Source: Lachnospiraceae bacterium (lineage in GTDB: Bacteria > Bacillota > Clostridia > Lachnospirales > Lachnospiraceae). Taken from it: a stretch of 64,000 nucleotides of DNA. Of the stretch, positions 1 to 7,406 are shown in pieces. A program made the translations under genes and the position numbers. Location of the stretch: contig JAEEGQ010000056.1 in assembly GCA_016280395.1 (NCBI GenBank), forward strand, positions 1 to 64,000, given 5' to 3'. The notes under the pieces are model-generated. The model had not been told where the DNA came from. It saw only the letters and a program-made list of their open reading frames with translations, and searched no databases. Every line of letters begins with the position of its first letter. The first letter of the stretch is position 1.

Positions 1-188
1 AGCGTGTCAAGCCAGTCGCAGTACATTACCGCGGATCCCGTACTTTCCGTAAGCAGCGCTATAGCGGATGAAACATCGGCTTCATCCGGTCTTTCAACAT
101 ATTCAGCTGTATTGCGTGTGAACAAAAAAACTGCTCCGGTTATCAGAATTGCGCAAATAATCACCGCCAGTATGATACGCTTTTTCAT
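1..188 (-). CDS. Membrane-anchored or secreted protein, N-terminal part only
   Basis: The gene starts at 188 on the minus strand and runs off the left edge; 62 codons are visible. The protein begins MKKRIILAVIICAILITGAV, a positively charged start followed by one hydrophobic segment (about residues 5-22), so it is a signal peptide or signal anchor. An AGAGG ribosome binding site lies just upstream. It follows the substrate-binding lipoprotein gene on the same strand after a 112-base gap that holds a hairpin and an operator-like box, so it may belong to the same sugar-uptake unit. Too little is visible to assign a family. Confidence 0.6.
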   Translation of the reverse strand, partial: MKKRIILAVIICAILITGAVFLFTRNTAEYVERPDEADVSSAIALLTESTGSAVMYCDWLDT

Positions 189-207
189 AAGATGCCTCTT
201 TTGTATC

Positions 208-220
208 GAAACGTTTTTAT
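208..220. promoter_or_regulatory. Operator-like box gaaacgtttttat
   Basis: This 13-base string lies 20 bases before the start of the leftmost gene. The same 13 bases occur at 1814-1826 early in the lipoprotein gene, and close relatives lie in that gene's promoter (2116-2153). The AAACGTTT core with central CG resembles binding sites of LacI-family repressors. No such regulator is encoded in the window, so the role is inferred from recurrence only. Confidence 0.35.
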
Positions 221-233
221 TATTTGGGATAAT

Positions 234-259
234 GTAGGGACTGCCGAAACAGTCCCTAC
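234..259. other. Perfect 10-bp hairpin between two minus-strand genes
   Basis: GTAGGGACTG (234-243) and CAGTCCCTAC (250-259) form a perfect stem with a 6-base loop, 41 bases after the lipoprotein stop codon. No T run follows on the minus strand, so it is more likely an intercistronic RNA-stabilising or partial termination structure than a strong terminator. Confidence 0.5.
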
Positions 260-300
260 GTTATTCGAGGATAAATCAAGTATGAGAATACATTATGTCT

Positions 301-2016
301 TTATTTTGTAAGCTCTGCGTCAGTAAAACCGTAGTATTTCTTGAGACCGTCCCTTATAGCCTGCTCGGACTCAACAAATCTCTTGTTGATCGTTGTGTTC
401 CAATCTGCAAGATGAGCCTTTACGTTATCAAGCCAGCTTGCATCTGTTACGTCAACACCTGCAACATTTGCATCATAGAAGTTGAGCCACTCATAGAGGC
501 ATGCCTTCTGTGCGCCGTCTTCTGTTACATAGTAAGGATAGCACTTGTCGGAAACATCCCACATCTTGCCTTCCTCCCAAAGCTTCAGAACATACTGGAA
601 GCCGGGCATAAGGTCCTTATCTGCGTAACGTGCATGGATACCTACGGAGTACCATATCTTCATCTGCTCGTCGAACTGATCGCCTGTTACAAGAGGGAAG
701 GAGTCGTTGAGGCAGCTCTTTAATGTTCCGTTATCATTGAATTCCTGCTCGGCTCTTGCCTTGAAGGATTCAGTTGAACCGCACCAGAAGGAACCGAACG
801 TGTATGCAAGCTTGAGCTGTGCCTTTTCGGCATCGCTCCACTCGGGATTGTTATCATCCATAGCATAGTTGTGGATAGCCATGGGGTCAACAACGATACC
901 GATATTGTTCTCTACATAATCTGTTGAAGGACGAGGGTAGATATCCCAATCTGAAGACTCAACAACGTTTACGTCTGCTCCGGGAGCAGCTGCTGCACCC
1001 ATCATCCAGGGATCGCCTTCATAGGTGAGGCAGTAGTTGCGGCAGAACATGCGGTAGCCCCAGCTCCAGCCGTCATCGATGATCTCCTGGGGAACATTGC
1101 CCTTGCCGTATTCCTGCCAGATTGTGTGCTTAGCCCATGTGGGAACATAGCTTAAAAGTTTTGCAACTTCATCGGAAGTAAAGTTTACGCGATCGCCTGT
1201 ACCGCTGTAATTGTACATGGACTTAACGATGCTGTTGCAGCCTGTGTCGATAAAGGATCTGGGAAGACCGACTTCGCCCCAGAATTTCTTGCCGTCAGCC
1301 GATGACATGAACTCTGTGTACTCGTCGATGGTCCAGTTGGGATCCGGAACGTCAATGTTGTTGTTCTCTGCAAGTTCTTTGTTTACCCATACTGCCCAAG
1401 GCTGTACGAACTGCGGAAGTCCTGCCTGGAAGCCGTAGTAGTTCATGATGCCCATGATGGACTTGTTGAAGCTCTGGTAAACGGGATCGTCGCTGAATAC
1501 TGAAAGGTCTGCGATAAGGCCCTTGGAAACATCGCCTGCAAGATCATTTGATGCGTAGATGTCAGGGTATTTGCCGTGCTCAGCCTTGAAGTTCTCGATC
1601 TCCTGGTACCATGATGTTTCGTTACCATTGGGATCGCCTGTCTTTGCCCAGAGGTTGATCTTGACATTGGGATATTTTGCGTTGAAAGCTTTTGCAAGTG
1701 CGTAAACAGCAGCAACGTTCTGTGATGTAAGATCCTCTACTGCGATGGTCTTGTGACCGAGATCTTCATAGTAAACACTGTCACCGGACCAAACCATGAT
1801 GGAAATGTCGCCCGAAACGTTTTTATCCAGCTGCTCGTAAGCCGGAACAGGTGAAGGTGTCGGATCTTTCGGATCCTGGTTTGCACTGTTTGTCGGAGTA
1901 GGTGTGCTGCCGCCCGCAGTGGGTGTTCCGGTAGCGTTGTTACCGCATGCCGAGAGTGTTCCGATCAGCATTGCGAGTACTAAGAGCAACCCCAGCCCTC
2001 TTTTTGCTTTTTTCAT
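301..2016 (-). CDS. Extracellular solute-binding lipoprotein of a sugar ABC transporter
   Basis: This 571-residue protein is the receptor of an ABC importer, tethered outside the membrane by lipid. The signal sequence ends in the lipobox LSAC with Cys24, followed by a Gly/Thr/Pro-rich linker to about residue 58. The rest resembles family 1 solute-binding proteins, which bind oligosaccharides in Gram-positive bacteria; length is at the large end for that family. The start is backed by AAGGAGG six bases upstream. The cognate permeases are not in the window and may lie to the left. The promoter at 2106-2134 carries operator-like boxes, which suggests substrate-dependent repression. The sugar cannot be read from sequence. 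Confidence 0.85.
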   Translation of the reverse strand: MKKAKRGLGLLLVLAMLIGTLSACGNNATGTPTAGGSTPTPTNSANQDPKDPTPSPVPAYEQLDKNVSGDISIMVWSGDSVYYEDLGHKTIAVEDLTSQNVAAVYALAKAFNAKYPNVKINLWAKTGDPNGNETSWYQEIENFKAEHGKYPDIYASNDLAGDVSKGLIADLSVFSDDPVYQSFNKSIMGIMNYYGFQAGLPQFVQPWAVWVNKELAENNNIDVPDPNWTIDEYTEFMSSADGKKFWGEVGLPRSFIDTGCNSIVKSMYNYSGTGDRVNFTSDEVAKLLSYVPTWAKHTIWQEYGKGNVPQEIIDDGWSWGYRMFCRNYCLTYEGDPWMMGAAAAPGADVNVVESSDWDIYPRPSTDYVENNIGIVVDPMAIHNYAMDDNNPEWSDAEKAQLKLAYTFGSFWCGSTESFKARAEQEFNDNGTLKSCLNDSFPLVTGDQFDEQMKIWYSVGIHARYADKDLMPGFQYVLKLWEEGKMWDVSDKCYPYYVTEDGAQKACLYEWLNFYDANVAGVDVTDASWLDNVKAHLADWNTTINKRFVESEQAIRDGLKKYYGFTDAELTK

Positions 2017-2105
2017 AAAAACCTCCTTAAGGTGTTACAATGTTTTCGAGGTAAAGACATCCGGTGTTTTTTCGGTCCGTATGTCCGTCCCTCATTGACA
2101 ACGCC

Positions 2106-2153
2106 ATCCTACCACGATAAAAACGTTTTGGCAATATAATAAAATCGTTTTTA
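2106..2153 (-). promoter_or_regulatory. Promoter of the solute-binding lipoprotein with two operator-like boxes
   Basis: Read on the minus strand, TTGCCA (2129-2134) and TAGGAT (2106-2111) are 17 bases apart. The spacer contains AAACGTTTTTATC (2116-2128), and a second box AAATCGTTTTTAT-like lies at 2141-2153 just upstream. A repressor bound in the spacer would block RNA polymerase. The remaining intergenic stretch (2154-2363) is A+T-rich; a 12-bp palindrome atatacgtatat at 2338-2349 is the only other structure seen there. Confidence 0.5.
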
Positions 2154-2363
2154 TAATAAACATACATAAAAATCACGCTTAATTTGAGGCGATTTTATAC
2201 ATATTGCACAAATCCATGTGTGTAATTTTTCTTATTATTTCCATGTCTGTATATTATTGCTGTTTATTGTTTCACAAGCTTTATGCATGCCAAAAAACAA
2301 CTAAAATAGTTTAGATTTTGCTGTAGATATCTCCGCCATATACGTATATAAGAAAATCTTTTG

Positions 2364-2417
2364 TTGCATATCACCAAAGAAAAGACTATACTCAACGTAT
2401 ATGAACGCGTTCATATA
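2364..2417 (+). promoter_or_regulatory. tetR promoter with a 20-bp perfect palindromic operator
   Basis: TTGCAT (2364-2369) and TATACT (2387-2392) are exactly 17 bases apart. Six bases after the -10, tatatgaacgcgttcatata (2398-2417) is a perfect 20-bp palindrome that covers the expected transcription start. This is the classic layout for a TetR-family repressor shutting off its own operon; the gene starts 22 bases further on, after AAAGGAGG. Confidence 0.7.
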
Positions 2418-2439
2418 GACGCGGTAAAGGAGGTTTGTT

Positions 2440-2973
2440 ATGCCAAGAGCACTCGACAATGCGCGTAAAGCGCTCATCAGCTGTACCCGCAAAATGGTTG
2501 CAAAGGAAGGCTACTCTGCTTTCTCAATGCGGAACGTTGCCAAAGAATGCGGCATGGCGCCGGGTACCATCTACAATTATTTTCACTCGAAAGACGACCT
2601 GATCGGAGCATGTATGCTCGAAGACTGGGAAACCGCAAGTACCGACATGATTAAAGCCGTTGAAAAGAAATCCGGCTGCACGGAAGTGCTTGAAACAGTT
2701 TACGCCACGATCCGGAAATTCTGCGACACCAACAGCCCGGTCATTCAGGATTCCCAGGCCTGCGCAAATTTCCACACGCACTCGAAGGAATATCATGTTG
2801 TTATCCTTGAATCCGTAATATCCGCGATCGCACCTGCCTGTGAGAAGTATGCCGTTTCGTTCACACCCGAGCTTATCCCGTTCATCGCCGAAGATATTAT
2901 AAAGTATTCGGTAAGAGGTGTTGATTTCAAGACGTTTTTCGCTGTTATCGCTCCTCTTTTCAAGACCAAATAA
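2440..2973 (+). CDS. TetR/AcrR family transcriptional regulator
   Basis: A 177-residue cytoplasmic repressor. The N-terminal helix-turn-helix is clear at about residues 29-52 (SMRNVAKECGMAPGTIYNYF), including the TetR hallmark IYNYFHSK; the C-terminal two thirds are helical and should form the ligand and dimer domain. It is the first gene of a four-gene plus-strand operon and very likely controls it, because a 20-bp palindrome overlaps its promoter start point. The start has a strong Shine-Dalgarno site. The inducer is unknown; the downstream redox-type genes suggest an electrophile or quinone-like compound, which is inference. Confidence 0.85.
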   Translation: MPRALDNARKALISCTRKMVAKEGYSAFSMRNVAKECGMAPGTIYNYFHSKDDLIGACMLEDWETASTDMIKAVEKKSGCTEVLETVYATIRKFCDTNSPVIQDSQACANFHTHSKEYHVVILESVISAIAPACEKYAVSFTPELIPFIAEDIIKYSVRGVDFKTFFAVIAPLFKTK

Positions 2974-2991
2974 TAAGAAAACCATTTTTTT

Positions 2992-3035
2992 GCACAACGA
3001 AAAACCGCCTTCGCGGATTTTTCGCGCGCTGTCTC
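2992..3035. repeat. 44-bp intergenic hairpin repeat, copy 1
   Basis: This 44-base stretch recurs at 4068-4111 with one difference. It folds into a hairpin: cgaaaaaccgc, loop CTTC, gcggatttttcg with one bulged A. It lies between tetR and the flavin reductase-like gene, 18 bases before that gene's start, directly upstream of its AGGAGG. The composition and position are those of a REP-like intergenic element rather than coding sequence. Confidence 0.7.
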
Positions 3036-3052
3036 GTAATTAGGAGGAAATT

Positions 3053-3976
3053 ATGAGTAGTTTTGAAAACCTTAGGATCGTAGATAACTTCTACCAGACT
3101 TCAATGTACTTTCCCATGCCCACAGTAGTCATCAGTACGCTGTGTGACAACGGAAAAACAACACTCGGCCCGTATTCGCTTATTCAGCCGTATTACGTTG
3201 CGGGCAAGGATTTTTATGCAATGCTGCTTAACTGCCGCAACTCTTCGAATACGGCCCAGAACATATTAAAAACCGGCAAATGTGCCATCAACTTTATCCC
3301 GGATAACCCCAAATACTTCAAAGAGGCTGTAAAGCTCAGCTGGCCCGGGGACACTCCGGAAGAAAAGATGCCCAAGTGCAAATACAGGCTTGAAAAGAGC
3401 CTGACAGAGGAAGAGACCGGCGAAAAGCGCCCTCAGGTGCTCGCAGACGCCATCCAGGTCCTTGAATGCACATGGGTGCGCACCCTCGACAACGCCCAGG
3501 ATGACAAGCCGGGCTGCCTTACAGGCTACGAGCCGCCGTATCATGATTTTAACGGCATTGTTTCCAAGTTCGGCGCCATGTTCATCTTAAAGATCGACCG
3601 CATCCTTATGAAAAAGAGATACAGCGATGCCATCATAAACGGCGTTAAAGCTTCGGATTTCCCGCCGCTTCCCGTGGATTACGGCTATCGCGACAGCAAG
3701 AACTTCTGGTTCCACAGAAAGAGAAGGATGCGCGCCGAATTGCTCCCCGTACGCGAGGCTTCCCTTGACTCCGTCCGTTATGCTGCAGACCGTGTTGACG
3801 ACACAGTAAAGTTCACGGATGATGCTTTAAGAAAGATCCTTAATGTACCCCGCGTCTTCCTGCCTACAGTCCTTAAAAGCTGCGTGGCATGGGCAAAAGA
3901 AAACAATGTGACTCTCATATCCGAGGAGCACATGAACATAATCAACGACAAACGTTCAAAAGAAAAGAAGAAATAA
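3053..3976 (+). CDS. Flavin reductase-like (FMN-binding split barrel) protein
   Basis: A 307-residue protein whose first 190 residues resemble the flavin reductase-like family: an early segment GPYSLIQPYYVAGKDFYAM and the nucleotide-loop type stretch NSSNTAQNILKTGKCAINF, both typical of FMN-binding split barrels that reduce flavin with NAD(P)H or use bound FMN. The C-terminal 110 residues are helical, basic near 215-225 and not recognised, making the protein longer than the usual 160-200. Start chosen by AGGAGG seven bases upstream. It is second in the TetR-controlled operon, next to an NAD(P)-binding protein, so a redox or detoxification job is likely. Confidence 0.65.
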   Translation: MSSFENLRIVDNFYQTSMYFPMPTVVISTLCDNGKTTLGPYSLIQPYYVAGKDFYAMLLNCRNSSNTAQNILKTGKCAINFIPDNPKYFKEAVKLSWPGDTPEEKMPKCKYRLEKSLTEEETGEKRPQVLADAIQVLECTWVRTLDNAQDDKPGCLTGYEPPYHDFNGIVSKFGAMFILKIDRILMKKRYSDAIINGVKASDFPPLPVDYGYRDSKNFWFHRKRRMRAELLPVREASLDSVRYAADRVDDTVKFTDDALRKILNVPRVFLPTVLKSCVAWAKENNVTLISEEHMNIINDKRSKEKKK

Positions 3977-3982
3977 TAAAAA

Positions 3983-4126
3983 CATTCGACAGGGAGGCAA
4001 TGTGATGAACATGCTGATGCATGTTCTTTCACATCTTCGATTTGTGCTTTGCACAAATCGTTTTGATGCACAGCGAAAAACCGCCTTCGCGGATTTTTCG
4101 CGCGCTGTCTCAAAAATCATTCGACA
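3983..4126. repeat. Compound hairpin insertion flanked by repeated cattcgaca
   Basis: The stretch begins and ends with cattcgaca followed by a Shine-Dalgarno sequence (3983-3991 with GGGAGG; 4118-4126 with GGAGG). Between them lie three hairpins: gaacatgc/gcatgttc (4006-4025), gatttgtgc/gcacaaatc (about 4038-4059) and the 44-bp repeat copy 2 (4068-4111, 43 of 44 bases identical to 2992-3035). The flanking duplication looks like an element that landed behind the original ribosome binding site and brought or copied a new one. Open frames running through it are artefacts. Confidence 0.65.
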
Positions 4127-4139
4127 TGGAGGAAAACAC

Positions 4140-4985
4140 ATGAAAGTTGTACTTGCCGGTGCATACGGCAATCTTGGTTCAAACATTTTCAAAGAGTTAT
4201 TAAAGCAGGGACACGAGGTCGTTGCTGCAGATATGATCGAGCGCGATCTCGGACTTACCGGAAACTTCACGTTCAAAAAGCTTGATGTGACAAAACCCGA
4301 GCTTCTCAAAGGCCTCTGCGACGGTGCCGACGTCGTGATAACCACAGTAGGCCTCACAAAATCAAGCGCAACGGTCACAAACTACGAGATCGACTATCAG
4401 GGCAACCTCAACCTTTTGAACGAGGCAAAAGCCGCAGGTGTAAAGAATTTCGCGTATGTTTCCGTTATCAAGGCGGATCAGGCCCCGGATGTCCCGATCG
4501 TTCACTCCAAGTACCTGTTCGAACAGGAACTTACAAAATCAGGCCTTAACTGGGTCATCTACCGTCCTACCGGTTACTTTTACGATATCGTAAAGGTATT
4601 CCGTCCCATGATCGAAAAGGGCCAGGTAACGCTTCTCGGCAAAAAACCCGTAAGCTGCAATGTCATCTCCACCGAGGATTTCGCAGAGTTCATCGTGCAG
4701 CATATGTGCGATAACGGGAAGACCTATTCCATCGGCGGAAAAGAAACCTATACCTACGAAGAGATCGCAAGGATGTGCTTTGAGGCCGCCGGCAAGGAAC
4801 CTGTCATCAAATATGCTCCCACCTGGCTTTTCAGCGTTCTCGCGTGGGTAAACAAGCTTAAGAAGAACGGTAAGGAAGCCATCATCAAGTTCTCAAAATT
4901 CACCCTTTCGAACGACATGGTAGGCGACACCGTTTACGGTGACATGAGCTTTAAACAGTATATCAAAGACAGTTTTAAGGCGTAA
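4140..4985 (+). CDS. NAD(P)-binding Rossmann protein (NmrA/atypical SDR family)
   Basis: A 281-residue soluble protein starting MKVVLAGAYGNLGSN, with the dinucleotide motif GxxGxxG at residues 7-13. It lacks a clear classical SDR YxxxK active site and resembles NmrA-like or atypical short-chain dehydrogenases that bind NAD(P)H and act on quinones or sense redox state. The start at 4140 is set by GGAGG nine bases upstream; the frame is open back to 4002 only because a hairpin repeat happens to be readable. It is third in the TetR operon, 20 bases before the DUF1295 gene. Confidence 0.75.
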   Translation: MKVVLAGAYGNLGSNIFKELLKQGHEVVAADMIERDLGLTGNFTFKKLDVTKPELLKGLCDGADVVITTVGLTKSSATVTNYEIDYQGNLNLLNEAKAAGVKNFAYVSVIKADQAPDVPIVHSKYLFEQELTKSGLNWVIYRPTGYFYDIVKVFRPMIEKGQVTLLGKKPVSCNVISTEDFAEFIVQHMCDNGKTYSIGGKETYTYEEIARMCFEAAGKEPVIKYAPTWLFSVLAWVNKLKKNGKEAIIKFSKFTLSNDMVGDTVYGDMSFKQYIKDSFKA

Positions 4986-5005
4986 CACGGGAGGTTTTGT
5001 ATAAT

Positions 5006-5821
5006 ATGGGCTGGATCTTTTTACTCATCTTTTTTGTTGTAAGTCTTGCGCTCTGCGCTGTCGGCTTCAAAAAATACGTCTGGTTTATGTCTATCGGCTA
5101 CGGGTTTGCCGTTGCCGGGATCGGCGTGGCGCTTGCCGTGCTGCTTCTTGCAGGAAGCTTTGAAGGCACCGGTTTTGACAACATCGGAAAGCTGGCTGCT
5201 CTGCTTGTTTTCCCCGTGCTTTTTGTTGTTTACGGTCTTCGCCTTTCTCTCTTCCTTGCCATCCGCGAATTCAAGAATGCGGCCTACAAGAAGACACTTG
5301 ATGAGGTCACAAAAACAGACAAGATGCCTCTTCCCGTTATGATCGTCATCTGGATCTGCTGCGCGGCTCTCTATGTAGCCCAGACAACTCCGGCCTTCTA
5401 CAGGCCCTACAACGGTGACGGCTTCTCGGTTTGTCTGTGCATCGGCATTGTATTGGCTGTTCTTGGCATAGTACTTGAAAGTGCAGCGGACAAGCAGAAA
5501 TCCGCACAGAAAGCAAAAAATCCGCATATGGTGGCCACAGAAGGACTGTATAAGATAGTGCGATGCCCCAATTATTTCGGAGAGATCCTTTTCTGGACGG
5601 GTGTTTTCGTTTCCGGTCTTGACACGCTCAAAGGCGTCGGGCAGTGGATCATCGCCGTGTTCGGTTACATCTGCATAGTGCTTGTTATGTTCAACGGCGC
5701 GCAGCGCCTCGAGAAACGCCAAAACAAGAGCTACGGCGACAAGCCCGAATATCAGGCATATGTTGCAAAAACCCCGATCATCATACCACTTGTTCCATTG
5801 TATCACCTGAATAAAAAGTAA
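5006..5821 (+). CDS. DUF1295 family membrane protein (steroid 5-alpha-reductase-like)
   Basis: A 271-residue integral membrane protein with about six or seven hydrophobic segments. The C-terminal stretch at 180-199 (GLYKIVRCPNYFGEILFWTG) is the DUF1295 / isoprenylcysteine methyltransferase-like signature RxPNYxGE, shared with eukaryotic steroid 5-alpha-reductases. Known relatives reduce or methylate lipid-like substrates, but the bacterial substrate is unknown. Start placed at ATG 5006, with GGGAGG eleven bases upstream; TTG at 4997 is too near that site. It is the last gene of the operon, closed by the terminator at 5856. Confidence 0.8.
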   Translation: MGWIFLLIFFVVSLALCAVGFKKYVWFMSIGYGFAVAGIGVALAVLLLAGSFEGTGFDNIGKLAALLVFPVLFVVYGLRLSLFLAIREFKNAAYKKTLDEVTKTDKMPLPVMIVIWICCAALYVAQTTPAFYRPYNGDGFSVCLCIGIVLAVLGIVLESAADKQKSAQKAKNPHMVATEGLYKIVRCPNYFGEILFWTGVFVSGLDTLKGVGQWIIAVFGYICIVLVMFNGAQRLEKRQNKSYGDKPEYQAYVAKTPIIIPLVPLYHLNKK

Positions 5822-5855
5822 GCGAAGCAGCAAACATGTGGTTGAAACAGTAAAT

Positions 5856-5890
5856 CCCCGGTCGGAACATTCCGACCGGGGGTCTTTTTC
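5856..5890 (+). terminator. Rho-independent terminator of the TetR operon
   Basis: A 12-bp G+C-rich stem (CCCCGGTCGGAA / TTCCGACCGGGG, 5856-5881) with a tiny loop, followed by gtctttttc. It lies 35 bases after the DUF1295 stop codon. Confidence 0.85.
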
Positions 5891-5943
5891 TCTTCCGGCA
5901 TGCCGGTCTGACACCTTTGCATGCTCTTATCCTGTCTGTATTC

Positions 5944-6005
5944 TAAAAATGAAATCCGTGCCGTTTCCTGCACATTTTTCACTTCATGCAGGAATTGGCA
6001 CGGAT
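5944..6005 (-). terminator. Terminator of the GH13 amylase gene
   Basis: A 19-bp stem with two mismatches (arms 5954-5972 and 5987-6005) starts 8 bases after the amylase stop codon on the minus strand and is followed there by TTCATTTTTAG. Together with the hairpin at 5856 it separates two convergent transcripts. Confidence 0.75.
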
Positions 6006-6012
6006 ATGCCAT

Positions 6013-7320
6013 TCAGATCTTCCAGTACTGTACGCTGTACGGCGGCAGGTTGCTTCCTCCCGCAAATTCATGGGTGTTGCCCGTTATAAGCTCAGTTGCA
6101 GTTGCTGCGCCCGCGTCAAAGTATGCCATATAGTCGCAGCCGTCAAGGTTTATGGCAACAAGCACACGCTCGCCATCGCGGTTCCTTTCAAAAATACACT
6201 GTTTATTGGTGAGCAGAAGACTCTTAAAACCTCCGTAGTTCAGCGCCTTGCTGTTTTTCTTTATTTCGGAGAGCTTTGCGATAAGGTCCGTAAGTTCGTT
6301 CCATTCCGGTTTTTCAAAGCAGGGGCGGAGCGCCGGGTCTCCTTGTGATTTATCTGCTTTTGTTCCCCACTCACTTCCGTAGTAAACGCAGGGAATCCCC
6401 GGCATTCCGAACACAAGCCCATAACAGAGCGGCAAGTGCGCAGGGTTCTGTATGATCGACGCGATCCTTGAAACATCATGGTTATCCGCAAAAGAGAGCA
6501 GGTGCGCTCCCCTTGCGACGGTCCAGTCCTCCGGCCCGAACAGGCGCAGCAGGGAGTGGATTATCTCGAACATATTCTGCGAATTGATGGCGGAGTGGAT
6601 CCCTTTGTAGCACTGGTAATTCGTGACGGAATGGATGTTCATCTCCGAGAGCATGCGGCCGTACTCACCGTGCAAAACCTCTCCAAGCAGGAAGAAGTCC
6701 GCTTTTTTACTGTCCGTAAACTCCCGCAGACGTCTTAAAAAACCGCGATCCAGACAATAAGCCACATCAAGTCTTATCCCGTCTATGTCAAACTCGTTTA
6801 TCCAGCCTTCCACCGCCGAGAAGATATGCTGCACAACCGCCTCGTTCCACAGGTTCAGCTTCACAAGGTCGTAGTTGCCTTCCCAGCCCTCGTACCACAG
6901 ACCGTCATTATAACAGGAGTTCCCGTCAAAGGCGATACGTGCGAACCAGTCTTTATACTGCGAGTTTTCCCGGTTTTTCAGCACGTCTTGGAACGCAAAG
7001 AACCCGCGCCCCACATGATTAAAAACGCCGTCCAGCACGACTTTTATACCGTTTTTGTGCAGTTCGTCGCAGACACGCTTAAAGTCTTCGTTCGTGCCGA
7101 GCCGCACATCGATCTTTGTGTAATCCCTTGTGTTGTACCCGTGGGTGTCAGACTCAAAAACAGGCGAGAAATAGATCGCATTCGCGCCAAGCCGCTTAAT
7201 GTGCGGAATCCAGTCCAAAACCTTTAATATCCTGTGCTCCAAAACACCGTCGTTTTCAAACGGCGCACCGCAGAACCCCAAGGGGTAGATCTGATAAAAA
7301 ACACTTTCGTAAGCCCACAT
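6013..7320 (-). CDS. GH13 alpha-amylase family enzyme, intracellular
   Basis: A 435-residue enzyme with all four GH13 conserved regions: DGVFNH (97-102), GIRLDVAY with nucleophile Asp185, LLGEV with acid/base Glu214, and FADNHD with Asp282. There is no signal peptide, so it acts on imported maltodextrins or glycogen. The compact size and lack of long inserts suit maltodextrin glucosidase or neopullulanase-like subfamilies; exact specificity is not readable. Start at 7320 (MWAYESVFYQIYP) has AGGAGAG upstream; an in-frame extension to 7371 overlaps a terminator and is rejected. Terminators on both sides mark it as a single transcription unit. Confidence 0.85.
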   Translation of the reverse strand: MWAYESVFYQIYPLGFCGAPFENDGVLEHRILKVLDWIPHIKRLGANAIYFSPVFESDTHGYNTRDYTKIDVRLGTNEDFKRVCDELHKNGIKVVLDGVFNHVGRGFFAFQDVLKNRENSQYKDWFARIAFDGNSCYNDGLWYEGWEGNYDLVKLNLWNEAVVQHIFSAVEGWINEFDIDGIRLDVAYCLDRGFLRRLREFTDSKKADFFLLGEVLHGEYGRMLSEMNIHSVTNYQCYKGIHSAINSQNMFEIIHSLLRLFGPEDWTVARGAHLLSFADNHDVSRIASIIQNPAHLPLCYGLVFGMPGIPCVYYGSEWGTKADKSQGDPALRPCFEKPEWNELTDLIAKLSEIKKNSKALNYGGFKSLLLTNKQCIFERNRDGERVLVAINLDGCDYMAYFDAGAATATELITGNTHEFAGGSNLPPYSVQYWKI

Positions 7321-7342
7321 GTTATACTCTCCTTTCAAAAAC

Positions 7343-7380
7343 AAAAAGTGTGATCCTGTGCCCCCGACCACACCTTTTTT
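7343..7380. terminator. Bidirectional hairpin terminator between K+ channel and amylase genes
   Basis: AAAAAGTGTG (7343-7352) pairs with CACACCTTTTTT (7369-7380) with one bulge, giving T runs after the stem on either strand. On the minus strand it follows the channel gene by 27 bases. Confidence 0.7.
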
Positions 7381-7406
7381 CGCACTTCTTCCGGCTGCCC
7401 GGCCCG

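Noticed and set aside
4002-4139. 46-residue N-terminal extension of the NAD(P)-binding protein
   Set aside because: Consists of hairpin repeat sequence; the Rossmann motif should begin at the N-terminus, and GGAGG precedes ATG 4140.
4997-5005. TTG start of the DUF1295 protein
   Set aside because: Only two bases after the Shine-Dalgarno site, too close; ATG 5006 fits.
5021-5914. 297-codon minus-strand frame opposite the DUF1295 gene
   Set aside because: Antisense shadow; would run through the operon terminator at 5856.
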